Translations under genes and position numbers: made by a program
The notes under the pieces: generated by a model
Databases searched by the model: none
What the model was told of the DNA's origin: nothing
Seen by the model: only the letters and a program-made list of their open reading frames with translations
Part shown: in pieces, positions 50,905 to 63,895 of the stretch
Position numbering within the stretch: the first letter of the stretch is position 1
How the letters are laid out: each line of letters opens with the position of its first letter
Source: Fasciolopsis buskii
Lineage: Eukaryota; Platyhelminthes; Trematoda; Plagiorchiida; Fasciolidae
NCBI GenBank assembly: GCA_008360955.1
Contig: LUCM01004027.1
Coordinates: 62,001-126,000, forward strand
Length of the DNA: 64,000 nt
Direction of reading: 5' to 3'

Positions 50905-51060
50905 AGCTGAATCGGTATATGCCGAATCAAAGGTTAGAGGTTCGAATCCGTCGGTCACTTTGGTGGTCGGCTGACAATTACTCTAGCTCGGCCGGTTACC
51001 GTGCCTGGCATACCAAGACTCGGTGTCTTGGTTTCTGGTTTATTTAGTAGACCAGAGAAC
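50905..51060 (+). repeat. tRNA-derived SINE
   Basis: A-box-like TAGCCAAGCTGAATCGG (about 50900-50916) and an excellent B box, GAGGTTCGAATCC (about 50936-50948), at pol III spacing. A non-tRNA body follows. Stem pairing is too poor for a functional tRNA. Confidence 0.55.
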
Positions 51061-51312
51061 TGTAAAACTGACAGAGAGGTTAAAACATACAAGCCAGCAG
51101 GGAAATGTTTTAACCATGTCCTATTAAAACAACCGACATTTGAAAAACTATGGTCGCATTTTTGTAGACCCCACAGATAATATCGGTTCAACTGCACGGA
51201 AATGGAGTGTATCCTGCCGAACTGCGGACGACGGTTGACGCTCATGACATAAAGATTCATACTGTGCCTGGATCAGTTGTGTCTAAAAGCCAGCGGCCTG
51301 TTTTGTTCTGCA

Positions 51313-51364
51313 NNNNNNNNNNNNNNNNNNNNNNNNNNNNNNNNNNNNNNNNNNNNNNNNNNNN
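51313..51364. other. Assembly gap (52 N)
   Basis: N run immediately before a CA microsatellite. Confidence 0.98.
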
Positions 51365-51381
51365 ACACACACACACACACA
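51365..51381. repeat. (AC)n microsatellite at gap edge
   Basis: Eight AC units abutting the gap, so the true length is unknown. Confidence 0.9.
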
Positions 51382-54300
51382 TCTATAACGCAGACCTGTC
51401 CAGTCAATTTATGTTGCGTATTCACCCAGTCGCTCTCCCACTCGGCGGGATTTGATCATACTTATTAATTTTTTTGTTTGTCATTTATTCACCCACGTAC
51501 AGCGCGGCTTACTCGCTCATTTGCTGTCGTTTGCATGCCAGTGCTACGTGCGGGAAAGCCGAAGACTAGATGCATCAACCGTACTCACTAGGAATACAAT
51601 ATGAAATTTCTTTTTACATATCGCATGTGTAAGCTTCAAGCAATGTTACAAGAACCCATTCCAAATGGTACCTGGTCAAGTGTTCAAGGTCAACTTGGGC
51701 AAAATTGTGAACTTAGAAACATGAACGAGACAGGGAAATTGAACACACTATGTCATTCACTGTAAACAAACAAATTAGCAAAACGTTGCCAAAGTTGCAT
51801 TTATCATCAATTGCAAGGTCATAGAAAAAAACCATTTTCAGCGATTCGAAAGAATGCAGCGCTCACGACTTGCGAATTACGGAACTTGTGAGCCTGTGGC
51901 TACATGCAACTTGATGCGCACGTCCGTGGCATCACTCTGGGAGGCCCAGTGACAGGGAGAAAATCGCCCATTGGTAACAAGATTCTCAAATTTTTGAGTT
52001 CGCATGCTATTCAGTTCTTTTGCAACTGACATTAAATCACAGAGAACCGACAGCAAAAATAACTCAGACCAACTGACTTGTGTGTTTTTGAATCTGTTAC
52101 ATTTGTTTACAAAATCCATGTCCAACACAAACGGGTTTAGCATTGTGATCGTCAGCAAGACGTCGTCTACCTTTTTGTCTACAAACCAGATAAGGCAAAC
52201 TTTGTGTCCACCAGCCGTGCAAATTTTGTCGGTAAACTAGATGGTCGGAAAGTGAGTTGGTGTACTTAAAAAAACAATAGTGCATGTCTAACTCTACACT
52301 TGATACAATTGTATGCAGGCAACTTTAACTTGCCGCATTCCAGTTTTAGGGCAGAAACTGAATCGAGAAGCGGCGGGGAGTGTGGGATGGGGTGGGGTGG
52401 GCTGAAGAATATTCATAACAGGTTTTCGCGCATTCACGAGAGAAATTTGAAGAAATAAATCGACCAAAACATTAGCTTGCCAGCATAGATGAATCATTCA
52501 CAAATAGACTTTACTTTGGGGCGAACAGTCAATGAAGTATGTTTTGTGTAATGGCCTCGCGGTGATCTTTGTTTGACAAATGTTAGCAAAATTCTCCGAC
52601 AGATCTGAGGCCGAAACAAATGTTCGGTTGTTTTTCTAACCGTCAGTTCGTGAGAGTTTTGCTTGTGAGTGACTTAGGCCCTCGCCACATTACCGACTCT
52701 GAACTCGGTACTTCGGAATGCATAAAATGTTTACAGCTATCTGCGCCAACCGACCGGCTATCTCATAGAATACTTGTTTGTGAATTTTCTTCTTATCATT
52801 TCAAAATATATTGTAACCTTTGCAAGTTTTACTTTTTTGACTCTGTCAATTGTTTAAAAATAATGTCTGCAAAGTATTTGAATATCATACTGACGTAAGT
52901 TTCTGCTGACCTTGGCACATCCAGAATCGTGCTGGAGACATGCGACTGTCTTCAGATTTGTGGGAAATGAGAATTTGGTGCAATCAGGTGTCATTGTTCT
53001 TCTTTAATCTTCAGGGGAGCTTGATATTCTGGTTTTTCAAATCCTGATTCTTTCCTTTTTGGCTGCAAGCGTGAATCTGCAGTTTACCTGCCCCCAAGTT
53101 GAATTTCTAGTACCTTGGTGCAACCATACCAAAGACTGTTAGCAGATTTTCTAATAGAAGTCACAAAATACAGGGACAGCCATTTCCTACCAGCACGGTT
53201 ATCTTATGAAACAAAATTTGATTCATTAACGATATCACGTGACTGAATGACTTGGAGATCAAATTCAGACCTCCTTTCTCTGAAAAAGCTCTGCAACCGA
53301 AGATTGCAGTGATCAAATATTTGTAGAATTGATTTAACTACGAAAAGCCCTCGAATACAATGAGATGCGAACCCAAGCACGGACGCAATCCACGGATTCA
53401 ATATCCACGTTAGAAGTTATTAGAGAGATAACGATAACGATAGATAACGAAACTAACAATTGCTGCTACGGATGGGACTAATGGTTAGAAGGATTGATAA
53501 CCTAGTGAAAAATGCTAAGATTTTCAGTAATATAGAACCACTTTATCTGCCCAACTAAGTCAGAAATTCCTTAAGATGATGCTCCGCAAAATAGCACGTT
53601 GACACAGCCTTGTGTTAGATTCAATTAGCCTACATTGCAAATCTACAATGATCGTGGCATCGGATCGATGAAAATGGCATCTCACTGCCGAAGAAATGGG
53701 GTTCTAAAACTAGCACAAGAAGCACCATAGGGTGTGCATGGCGACTGAAAACAAGGTAGATACGGTCGGGGTCGCATGAATCTGCGATGTCCGTGAAGAA
53801 GGTCCCAAGTTGGTAGTAGAGCCACACGGAGTGAGTCCAAGATAAGTAGGGTAACGAAACGCATCCTGGTCTTGATTTACTAATGAGTCTTCCGTGATCG
53901 CTATTTTCGAGAGCAGGAAGCTTATTCCTCTATTTTTTTCCGACACAAGACAACTGAAGGATGCTAGGTGCTAGAGCAAAGGATACTCATCCAAACAGTT
54001 TAGTTACTATATATATGGGAAGAGGGATGAAAATAATGCGCAAGAAGGAAGGAGTGAGAAGACGCAATGTACCGGGTTGACCACACATGCCAGGTCTCCC
54101 ATCTTCCCATCTCAACATCATCGGCTATGTCTTGGGTTAGATGTCACCCGTTTGCCCAAACCGAACTAGGGTTCCCGTCACAGGGTAACATCGAAACTCA
54201 AAATCAGTAACGAAGAAAAAAACCGTGCCGGAATGTTCCGATCAAAAACTACGTTCGAAAAATCATTCAAGAAACGACCAACCAGAGGAACAATAATGAC

Positions 54301-54540
54301 CAATCACGTAAGAGTGACCTATGGTCAATCTTTTGTGTGCAACGAGTACATCATTTTGATTGAAGACTGTACTGAATCACAGTTTACAAATCAAAAAGAG
54401 ACCTGGAGAAGATTCTGCTACAATCATAGAACAAAGGAAACATGAGCATAGAATCAGTCAGTTATGTCAGACTGATAGCATTATGCGGAACGGACGAGAA
54501 TGAACAGGGCCGGAATGAACGAGTTGAAGGCAAGCAGGTA
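51382..54540. other. Anonymous sequence with one G-rich motif
   Basis: No recognised gene. The only structured feature seen is the G-quadruplex motif at 52375-52401. Confidence 0.5.
52375..52401 (+). other. Potential G-quadruplex
   Basis: Five G runs (4,3,4,4,3) separated by loops of 5, 2, 1 and 1 nt, within otherwise AT-rich surroundings. Confidence 0.7.
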
Positions 54541-54544
54541 ACTT

Positions 54545-54728
54545 GGACGCATGTTTATGTATTTTAAGTAGTATCTGGATGAGTGAACAAAACTTTCCCG
54601 GGAACACACGACCCGTTTCTCGGTTATTGTTGCTCGTCAGGCATGCGTACCCGGTACTCTTCCGTTCAAACATGCTTATACTTGTACACTCCGAATTGGT
54701 ATGCCTCACCAAAATCTAATTTGCAGCC
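54545..54728 (-). repeat. Hammerhead-ribozyme repeat, third copy
   Basis: Matches the arms at 5.71-5.93 and 6.09-6.30 kb. The minus-strand core is CTGACGA (54640-54634), then stem II region, GAAAC (54619-54615) and GGGTC with the GTC triplet at 54612-54610. Stem I pairing (GCATGC/GTGTGT and CCGGG/CCCGG) is kept. Stem II has lost its closing pair (G opposite A) and stem III has a G-G mismatch, so cleavage is probably weak or absent. Confidence 0.78.
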
Positions 54729-54789
54729 CTAGGAATAGATATGTATATACACTGTTGCTACTTGAACTAAAAATTCAAGTTGGGAACTA

Positions 54790-57700
54790 TGTATCCTTAT
54801 TCTTAATATTATCTGTCGCGATTCTTAATGTGAACCCATAATCCACAAACACTTCTGATTCCAATCAAACTGTAATTCCTGAATGGACAAATCCTTTAGA
54901 AAAACAAAAAAAATGCAAACTCGCTGATCACTCCTATGCCCCGGGTCATTTACAGACACAGAAACAAATGTTTTAGAGTTGAAAACAAAATCTAGTGGGC
55001 AGTATTCACAAAATCACATTCCCGGGTCAATCATCGGTATCATTTCAGTTCTCTGTTCCAAAAACCGATTGGAGGAAATGATTTTGTTATCAATGATGCA
55101 TAAGAGTTGCCTGCACATGCTAGTCTGCCCAAACAAACAGTGATCCAAATTGACCGGATCACGTGTCGAAGGTCACAAAATTCGGTTTTACAAACATCTA
55201 GCTTTTTTCCTTGCCTGAATCACTTGTCCCGAAGTTGGTAGTTTTTCATTTCCTGTCATGAGGTCGACGTGGACCGATGATTTGAGTGAAATTTTGTGGC
55301 AGCATGTTATGCGTTTCACGGTCAAGACCGCAATAATAGTTGAATAATTACGTAACATAGTGTAAAATTCTTTAAAATTACGAGGAAAGTCAGATTTCAT
55401 TCAGTTCCGTAAAAATGACATTTTTGTAAAATCTCAGGCTTTGCTTATCGAGGAACATCTTACACTTCCCTTTTTCCTAAGAGCACAATAAGGACATCTT
55501 GTATGAGACATTTCCTTCCGTAATGTGTGATACCGAATGACGAAGATGAACTGGTCCCGAAGCAATACAATCCCTTCATATATTTAGGGTCACCCATTGC
55601 TTTTGACATCTACCGGAATATCAACACGCCTGACTAACCATGGGCGCGCTGTGAAACAGTCTCCTCTTTGTTAGGAATCATCAGTAGTGAACATACACCA
55701 CCTCCCAATTGGAGCAAACCCCTAGGCTAACTTGTTTTGTTTTATTGAATTTCACCGTATCCATTGCTGGTGTTATCAGGCAGCTCGAATAACATAGCGA
55801 CTATGATCTGTGGCCTACGTACGTTCGGACCGGGTTAGTGTCCCAGTTCGGACACGATTATTAGGCACTGTTGACGTTTCCGACACGGATGAAATAAATC
55901 TACGGTGATTATATAGTTTCAGATAAGCGTCGATATCAACTGGTGAACAAATTACCGTAAAACCTTATCCACTACTCATGTTGGCCAAACAGTAGGGTAT
56001 CTCGACCGCTTGCGTTTTTCGCCTCAAGTAGATTTCAATGTCCCACATATTTTGCTAACGGGTCGATTACACGTTTGCTTGAGGCTTTGAACTTTGATTT
56101 ACACTTTAACATTTCTATCCATTGTATCCAATGCCAGGCGGACAATGACGACATTGTACTGGCTAAGACCAACGGAGTGGCGACCATTCGTCGAGGACGC
56201 GTTACATACCGTCAAACATTTCAAGCAACACTTAGCAGGTAATTTGTTACTGAGACTAACGGACAATTAGCTGAAAAGTAGGCAACAAACTGGGACAACA
56301 GTCAAAGCAAACGGGTTATTTATCTAAGGCGAACCCGTTGGCGTAAGGAATGGCCGACGGAATTTTTCACTGCACCACAAAACTCTAATTCGATCCAGGC
56401 AAAATTTGGTGCACGTTCTTTAAATCATCAGTCATCCGGTTCTAGAAGACAGTTTGCCAGCGTAATTTGGAACACGGAGTACACGACAATTCGAACGCAA
56501 CTAGGGGCGTTGCATGTTTCGAACTCTTGACAACGTAGCTTTCAAAAGGGTCATTAAAGCACTGAATTAGCGGAAGGAAGCCTGCAGGTGAGACCACCCC
56601 AAGTACTACTCTATAACACCTCGGATAGTAGAAGACGAATAACTTGTAACAGAAAGCTCGGCGAAAAATAAAGAATCTGGCATTTAGTTGATAGGAAGAT
56701 CACCGTTCATACTGTTACTAATTCATATTACTTCATAAGCTCAATCAAGAATCAATTAAAATCGTGTTAGTCTAGATCTTGTATTTCGTGCCTAACCTGT
56801 TTCGTATCCCACTTTATGCATCTCGTATCATTTTAAGTAATGTGCTCCAGTTTTTACTCTAGCCTACCGGTAACAACCAATCTTGAACGAGTTGTACCGA
56901 AAAAATAGGAAAATGTGAGCGATTTCGTGAAAGCAAGTTATGCCGAAATGTATGTAACAAAACCACCCATGTGTGGAAACAAATCGTGTTGTCATATGTT
57001 TCCAGTGTCGCGTGAAACAACCCGATAACCGTTTATATTGGCACCCGACGAACAATATTTACAGTCAGTAGAACTGTGAGGCATGTGTGGCACTAGCTGA
57101 CGGGTTTGGTCAGGAAATGTGCCGTAATAACTTCGATCGACAAGATTTTTCATTTCTATTCTCACCAAAAGGTTTTATGGATTGTTCGTCTTGGGAATTC
57201 AAAAAAAATCAGAGACCAAAATTTGACTCCCCTCACGCGTAATAGCTAATGTGAGCTTGTTTCGGTCGCTGGTTTTTTACTACTTGACCGTCGGAAACGA
57301 ACATCAAACTTGCACATGGGAGCTTATTTTCAAAATAATTCACTATTCGGCATGGTCGTTTAGATAATCGATAAAAGTCATTCGACTTGACCCTGTAACT
57401 GTTATCAGCTCATAAAACTACTAACAAATCATATATCTGACATTCAAATTGGGAAATAAGTACCATATCGGTGCTTGCAAAACTATTCATTTTTAACTAG
57501 ACATTTCATTAAGGTCCCTGATAGCTTCCTTTGGTTTCACCCTGGACGTTAACCCATAGCTGTACGGTGTATATATGAACTTAAATTTATAATCACAATT
57601 ACAGTCAGCCAACCAAAACTCATTTAATTTGTTTAATTTATGTCAATGGTTATCATCACTATCCCAAACGGATGAAAAACCAGTCCATGAGCATCACGGT

Positions 57701-59630
57701 TCACTTGTCACCATATTATCACGTGACCCGAAGTTGGACACCAAGATTAGCTATGCCAAGTGCACCAGACGAGACAAGTGATACGATCAGAGAAAAGCCG
57801 ATCGACAAAATGAATAACATTTTTTTGGTAGCAAATATAAATTTAGTAACCGATCGATAAATGGATTATTGCACAAAATGCATCAAGTGTATAGGCGTTG
57901 AGTGTAGTATAGAAAGTGATTATCACACGCAGCTCACAGCACGCATTCTTCCGTAGGTCGATAACGAGAAAAAAGAAATCAATAATTTGCCAATGCGGTA
58001 TCAGAGTACTTTCACTATGGTTGCTCTATTATGCGTTTTAATTGATGACTTTTCAATGCTTATTGATAAAAGATAACTATCCGCTTTGAAAAAAAGTAGG
58101 ACAACTTTCGAAGACCTATTTTTCTTGCTAAAAACAATACAAATTCAGTTTTTTTCACTTTTACTTAAAGGTATTACCTAAAACGTGAATGAATTTCATG
58201 TTTGTGCTCCAACCGTGTCGTGGTTTACAACGACTTCCGTTTAAATTCGCCTAAATGATGCAATCATATTCAACCAGGAAAGAAGGCATGTACGTGAGAA
58301 ATATCAGCATTTTGTCCGGTTCTCGCAACCACCTGCACGAGTCAAGCATTCTGTTACTAATTGCCCTGAATGGACACGAGTGTTCAGGATTGTACAACAA
58401 AAAAGAACCATGTTATCACCACGAGCCAGGTACATAAACAAATTATCAACTAGTTTCCATTGTCATTTATTTAAGTATACTGGTGACATCGACTTATATT
58501 TTTATGGGTTATTTCGAACAACCTGTCGTTAACTTCAAATTATTCTACCGGGGGAGATGCGAATCTGTACTCACCCGAATTAGATTTGCTTGTTCATTTT
58601 GCCTGGTCTGCCTTTCCAACAAATTCAAATTTGGCCCTGCAAAGGAACTTCTCGCAATCGATTAGGTTAACCACTGAGGGAGTCACCACGGACAGAGCTA
58701 ACTCTCGGGTGACCCTCAAACAAGTCCGATTACGTGAAGAAAGTTGACAGACTATTACCTAAAGTAAGCAGACTGTGGTAATGCAGAGTGGATTAGAATA
58801 CCATGTCCCATTTTGTCGATCGGGTTTTTTTTTCTCGGATTTTTTGTATTATTTCCTTATGACTGCTGAGAAAAAACTCCACGACTTTTCGTCCAGAACT
58901 GTCAGTCAATTCCTGTGTGCCGATTTCATCAATAAGTGGTTCACCCAACGAAAAGTATTCCCACTATGTGCTCACGTGTTAAACGTTAGCACACAAGATT
59001 ATTGTAGATCTCGATCATTTCGTGCACGAGAATCAATTAAACAGTCGCTCTCATGTTTTCACACGTTCGCGTTTTCATTTCCCATCTTCTAGTCACTGGT
59101 TGTGGAAATTCCACTGTCTTTCATTTAACGTGAAACCAAATCGTGTTTCAGTTGAGCCCGTTAGAAACTTATCGCTACCTACTGGATGATTCATCTAGCA
59201 CGTTTTGCTCCCATTAAAAAACGCAATGACAAATTTTTGATGGGAAGTTTTTTTTGCTTTCTTTTTATTTATTGAACGACAAACGGTTAGTATTTCAAGA
59301 AGGGAGTGGCTAGCACTAGAAAGCTGTCGAATGAACGAACCGTTTCTTTTTTTTGCTTAAAAGACCCGTGTGCGCAAAATTTTGTACAATCAAATGCGAA
59401 TCTGCGTCTGTTTTTTGGACACGGTTCAATTCAGTTCATTCGAAACATTCGCAATATGGAAACTGTGTGGTCGGGAATGAGGCAATATTGCGATTATCGT
59501 CAGGAGCCTTTTTCGAGGCGGTTGTACAATCGTTCAGTATCTGCTTGTAAAACCACAAACCGCGCACTAATGTGCCCTGGTTTTGGTTGTAACCTAATAG
59601 CACCGAAAAAAGAAGCCGAAGCACTCCGAA
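54790..59630. other. Anonymous sequence
   Basis: No recognised gene, RNA or mobile element. ORFs at 58775-59092 and 59306-59647 (plus) have no motif I know. Confidence 0.5.
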
Positions 59631-59639
59631 TGCGTGGAC

Positions 59640-60170
59640 GTCACTGAATGCACAACTGAGCCATATGGCTTCAACCATCGTGCTGGTGGACCACGTGGAC
59701 TCCAGGCGCGTAACCTAGTTAGACCTACCTGGGACAGTCAACTTCTTGGACGGTTGATATTGTCTGATCAGGTCGCGGGGGGTCCACGTCGGGCAATTTT
59801 TCAACCAAAACTTGCCACTGACCGTGACACTCAGATGTAATACCTATTGTCTCCAACCTCTCGCTTAACGGGATCTCGTGGACCTCAATCCGGTAGTTTG
59901 ACTGCACCGATTCTCTTGAGGTTCGTGAGATAAAAGTCCAGGGAATGGGCTCTGTCATGCATTTCACGAGCACACCGGATGGTGATGAATACGCAGAACC
60001 CGTGGATTGGCAATGAAAAGCAACATTGTTGTGTATGTTGCCCTGGTCCCTTGGCACTGAACACAGGAATCCACGTGATGAATAATGCGTGTCTCGTCGC
60101 ACCATTACCAGGGGGAAAGACCTTAACTACTTCTGCCATGGAGGTGAGCCGTTCGCGTAGTTCCAACCTA
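59640..60170 (-). mobile_element. LINE 3' remnant
   Basis: The minus strand has KRIGAVKLPD then GPRDPVKR in one frame and LSERLETIGITSECHGQWQ in another, the C-terminal block of the LINE family across a one-base shift. The upstream part (about 60166-59940) is open but not clearly LINE. Confidence 0.55.
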
Positions 60171-61134
60171 TCACGAGTGGTTTTGACCAGAAGCCAGTGG
60201 CATGGATAAATAAGTTGGATAAATCAAACCACTTGGAATATTATCATTCTGACTAGCTTGTTCAGACAGCACTCACTTACTGTTGTCAACCCCAGATCAG
60301 CTGTTTTGTCAATTGTATACAAACCTCCGTTAGGGGGAATTGCTTGTGATTCATGAACTACAAGTGACGTGAACGTAGCCCTCAACGGTCGCTTTGTCGT
60401 TGTCCGAAAGCGCGATCAGAATTACACATCCACCCACATCCACACACTCAAATGTACACTTTCGTGGTTAACTACGACCGGACAAACCCACAAAAGATAC
60501 AAACATCTTGTTTACTCTTGTCAATAGTGAACTTAAAACATGGAAATCTGTAGACACTAAGCTTGGGTTAGAATTTCATGTACTTCCAAGAAATGTGAAT
60601 CAGCTCACAAAAGCTTGTTTAATTTGAGAATGGTAGTGACGAGTTTAGGGATCTTGTCTATTCATTCTCTGACAAAGCCAATTGGTTCAATGCTAAACTA
60701 GTCGATGTTTCAGGGCGGTACCTTTCTGCTCCCATAGGCTAAATGTGTCGTCTGTCCGCACAACATGGAGAGGTCATCAAAAAACCTAAACAGATAGGAA
60801 ATTTATTGATTCTCTAAACGGATAAAGGGTAAGGCGTCGTGAGCATGAGAAAGAAAGAATGCCTCGACAAGATGAACGAAGTACTCGGTGATATGCGGTG
60901 ATTCGAATCAGAATATATTGCAGAAAACAAGTGCCTGTAAGAGAAACAGATATCAAGAAAGCTTCAAGTTCAACTCCGACACTGCTCTATATTCCAAAAC
61001 GTTTATGAAAAGTTAAAACCGACTAGAAAGTGTCCAAACTACTGGAGGGAGTCACCGCAAAATTTTTATAAATCCACAGTTCCATTGAGACCTAGTTTAT
61101 GCATGCATAACTCATCGCATCACAAAACTGCTCG

Positions 61135-61560
61135 ATGGTTTGTGGATATACTTGCACCCGTTCGCAGACAGCTAATACAATTTTGTCTAAAGGATTCGTC
61201 CGAGGTTGCAAATTTACTCCGACAAAATGTACTCAATTGATGTTAAGTCCTTTTTTATTTACAAAAGTAACTCTTCATGAAATAGTTGACATTTTAGGTG
61301 ATTTTATTTCCGCACATACCCTTCGTTCGTCAAGCGGCACTGGCTTATTCGTTTATGCACTGAAAACATGCGTTTTCTATTTCGAGGGGGAAGCATTTAA
61401 ACAAATTGGTGGTTTGGCCATGGAAAGTTCCTTGGGTCCAACTCTGGGATACGCGGTTCTGGATTCAATCGAACGAAAGTTCCATGATAACATTTTGAAT
61501 TCTTTCTTTACAGGAATACTTCGCCCTTTTTGTCACGATTGCAGATTTCATCCATCCTAA
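61135..61560 (+). pseudogene. Penelope-like reverse transcriptase fragment
   Basis: A 141-codon ORF. Its second half reads LKTCVFYFEGEAFKQIGGLA then MESSLGPTLGYAVLDSIERK and FHDNILN. This is the Penelope RT segment with the FNGxxYxQIxGxAMGSxLxP signature, here with AMES for AMGS. The upstream VPLRP...DILAP block is in another frame, and the catalytic YxDD block expected just downstream is not visible. Dead copy. Confidence 0.8.
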
Positions 61561-62060
61561 TGTTTCTGTTCCAGGAGAAAAGCAAAAGGACAACCGCCTC
61601 CCTTTATTACGTATTTTAATATTCAAACTTACGAATGAAAAGCTACAATGCACAACATCTACCGTAGAACCACCTGAAGTGGACGTAATTTGCAATTCTA
61701 CAGTTTCACATCGGTAATGAACCTTAGTTTAATTTCTCTTCAACGAAATGCAACAAATCTGCACCAATAATCAGGTATAAAACAAAGAAGGGTTCATAAA
61801 ACGGAAGCCATGGGTCAATAGTTATCTGGGAAATTTCGTCCAACGGGATCACAGGCAGTGGAAGCTATGCAACAAAAAACCGCTCACCGTAGAAAAGAGG
61901 CCAGTTTTTACTGTCTTAAAATTTCGAGGTGATTATCATGTGTCTAATCAAACTAACAGGAATCTTGAATTTGTCGCCAAACATAGGCACTTGACTGTAC
62001 AGTTGCGTCAACTACTTACAGACAAAAGGTTAGGCTTCCAAATTCACTCAAGCTGTTTCA

Positions 62061-62399
62061 CATATTGCCTATCGGTATGCGTGTAGTTGTGATTATACAT
62101 ACATTGGTAAAACAAATCGTTGCACGATTCAAAGGGTGTCACAAGACATATCGAAATGGTTGTCAAGATGGATCACGCAATCATCCGTCATCAACCATAG
62201 TGGGGCAACATCTCCAACCTCTTCAGTAATAACGAACCACTTGGTCGCATCGCGCCACAAAGTGGGTTTGATCGAATCTTTTGAAGTATTATTGCTCGTT
62301 ACCAACCTCAAACAACCAGCGTTCAGTGTAGCTATGCTTGTCAGCATGTTTTGTGAACAGGAACGGTTGACCCAGAGTGTTCGTTTACCTTGGCACTAA
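62061..62399 (+). pseudogene. Penelope-like GIY-YIG endonuclease domain
   Basis: 113 codons open to a TAA: HIAYRYACSCDYTYIGKTNR, then DISKWL, SSVITNHLVASRHKV and a C-terminal SVRLPWH. CxCDxxYIGKTxR is the GIY-YIG core (the arginine is catalytic in the family), and the short aromatic-basic end LPW is typical of Penelope proteins. It has no start codon of its own in frame with the RT, so it is the tail of a frameshifted ORF. Confidence 0.82.
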
Positions 62400-63480
62400 C
62401 GCATATGGCCTTCTGCTCTTTACCACCATAGTACATTGATAACTGTATATATGCAAATTTCTTTCAGCTTAGGCCATTTTGTTATTCACAATTTGCCGTC
62501 TGAAAGCTGTCGTATTTTACGTTCCCGATCGAGATGAGTGAACGAAATGATTGCATCGCGTGACATATACTTCCGTGCTATTTTAATAATTTGATTCAGG
62601 ACTTTGAATACAAATAACCCATCTGGTCAATTAAAAGCTAACCCGTGCGACTGTAATGAGAAAATCTGTCCACACGAACAAATCTGTTTGAAATGATCGG
62701 TTCACGAAAGTCCGAATGGAAAAGTCGTCCCATTTTCACTAGCTTTCAGACAGCGAGATAGAGATGCATAATGTGGAAATCAAAATAGGTCTAAAAATGA
62801 ATAGTTTGCTATTCTAGTGGTAAATCATTACGTGCACATTGTTTTAAATACATACAGTGTATAAAGCAGCATTCATGTCAGCTGATTAGCGTTGCTCAGT
62901 AGGTCACCTTTAGCCGAGGTGAGACTGAAAATGATGTAAACAGGGAGTAAAAAGGGGGCCAAACTTATGAATGTGTAGACCGGTGAACTTGAATGTACAC
63001 GATAAGTTAGACCTGAAGGACGTAGTTCAAAATACCTATTGACCCGAGTTTGGTACAATCGGAGAACATGGTAAGTCGCTGCGATTAGTCGGAGACTCAT
63101 TTACATTACTTTTCCCTTGCGGGATCTGTTAACAAGATTTAATCATTTACATTGCCGTTCCCTTCATTGCAAGTACTCATTTCGCTTACTGGGCGGAAAG
63201 GAAGCAATGGAGAATAGAACATCAAAGCACTAGCGTTTATTGTCTCGGGATTCTAGAGTTAGAAATAAGTATTCAAGTAACCACACACCGTACGGCAGTT
63301 CTCCTTTGAACCAGTGTTTTGGGAGCAGATTCGTGATCTAGATGCGATATTAGAAAAAGAACGCAGCGCATCATGTTCAAGAAGACAATAAAACTAATTT
63401 TGTCGATCGGGTGATCATTTGTACAGAAACAAACGAGAAATGAAAGGAAGGAAAAGTTGGCTGACGGCGTTTGAAGCCAA
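62400..63480. other. Anonymous sequence
   Basis: No recognisable feature; short ORFs only. Confidence 0.5.
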
Positions 63481-63895
63481 ATTCTAATAACTGGGTTCCA
63501 CGATTAGCTCCCTAGTGGCATCGAAAGTCTGATTGATGATAAGGGCCGGGCTATTTCTTGCGTGACCAACACAGAGTTGGGCGAACAGATTTTCAAAAGT
63601 GATATAGTAAGGCATTTTGACTTCGTCACATTCACTGCGATCGGCAGCGGGTAGGGGACGAATCAGATTGATCGCGGTGAATGTTTTACAAACAGTCGGA
63701 CACCTTCTAATGGTGATCCATTTCTGCCGACTGAGCACGCCGTCTGGCCAACGTATCGCCTGAGAGTTACGGATTTTTATGACGAATACCGAAACTATAG
63801 GGCAAAAACTATGTGATTTGTTTGTGAATGCTTCATCATCGTTCAGCGTTAAACAGCAAGGCAAGCCACACTGACCACTGCCTTTTCCCCAAAGT
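63481..63895 (-). CDS. Unidentified ORF, possible terminal exon
   Basis: The minus strand is open from about 63895 to a TAG at 63486-63484, about 135 codons of unbiased composition: GSGQCGLPCCLTLNDDEAFT near the start and NQTFDATRELIVEPSY at the end, with Cys residues spread along it. A GTAAGG donor follows ...MLCVFI plus one base at about 63958. Joining it to an AG at about 63897-63896 keeps the frame across a 60-nt intron. I recognise no domain, and the acceptor lacks a good pyrimidine tract. It could be the 3' end of a gene lying to the right, or chance. Confidence 0.33.

Larger units (their letters stand above)
60840..62399 (+). mobile_element. Penelope-like element (RT plus GIY-YIG), decayed
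   Basis: Parts lie in canonical order with frameshifts between them: KKECLDKMNEVLGDM (60853), NVYEKLKPTRKCPNYWRE (61000), STVPLRPSLCMHNSSHHKTA and RWFVDILAPVRRQL (61075-61160), RT core (61135-61560), EKQKDNRLPLLRILIF (61580-61625), then a GIY-YIG endonuclease (62061-62399). This RT followed by a C-terminal GIY-YIG domain is unique to Penelope-like elements. No terminal repeats were found, and I saw no hammerhead motif in 60-63 kb. Confidence 0.85.

Noticed and set aside
50890..50960. tRNA-Ser/Leu-like gene
   Set aside because: A and B boxes are present but no closed acceptor stem; treated as a SINE.
53630..53946. Overlapping minus-strand ORFs suggestive of an element
   Set aside because: Three frames are open together but none has a family motif.
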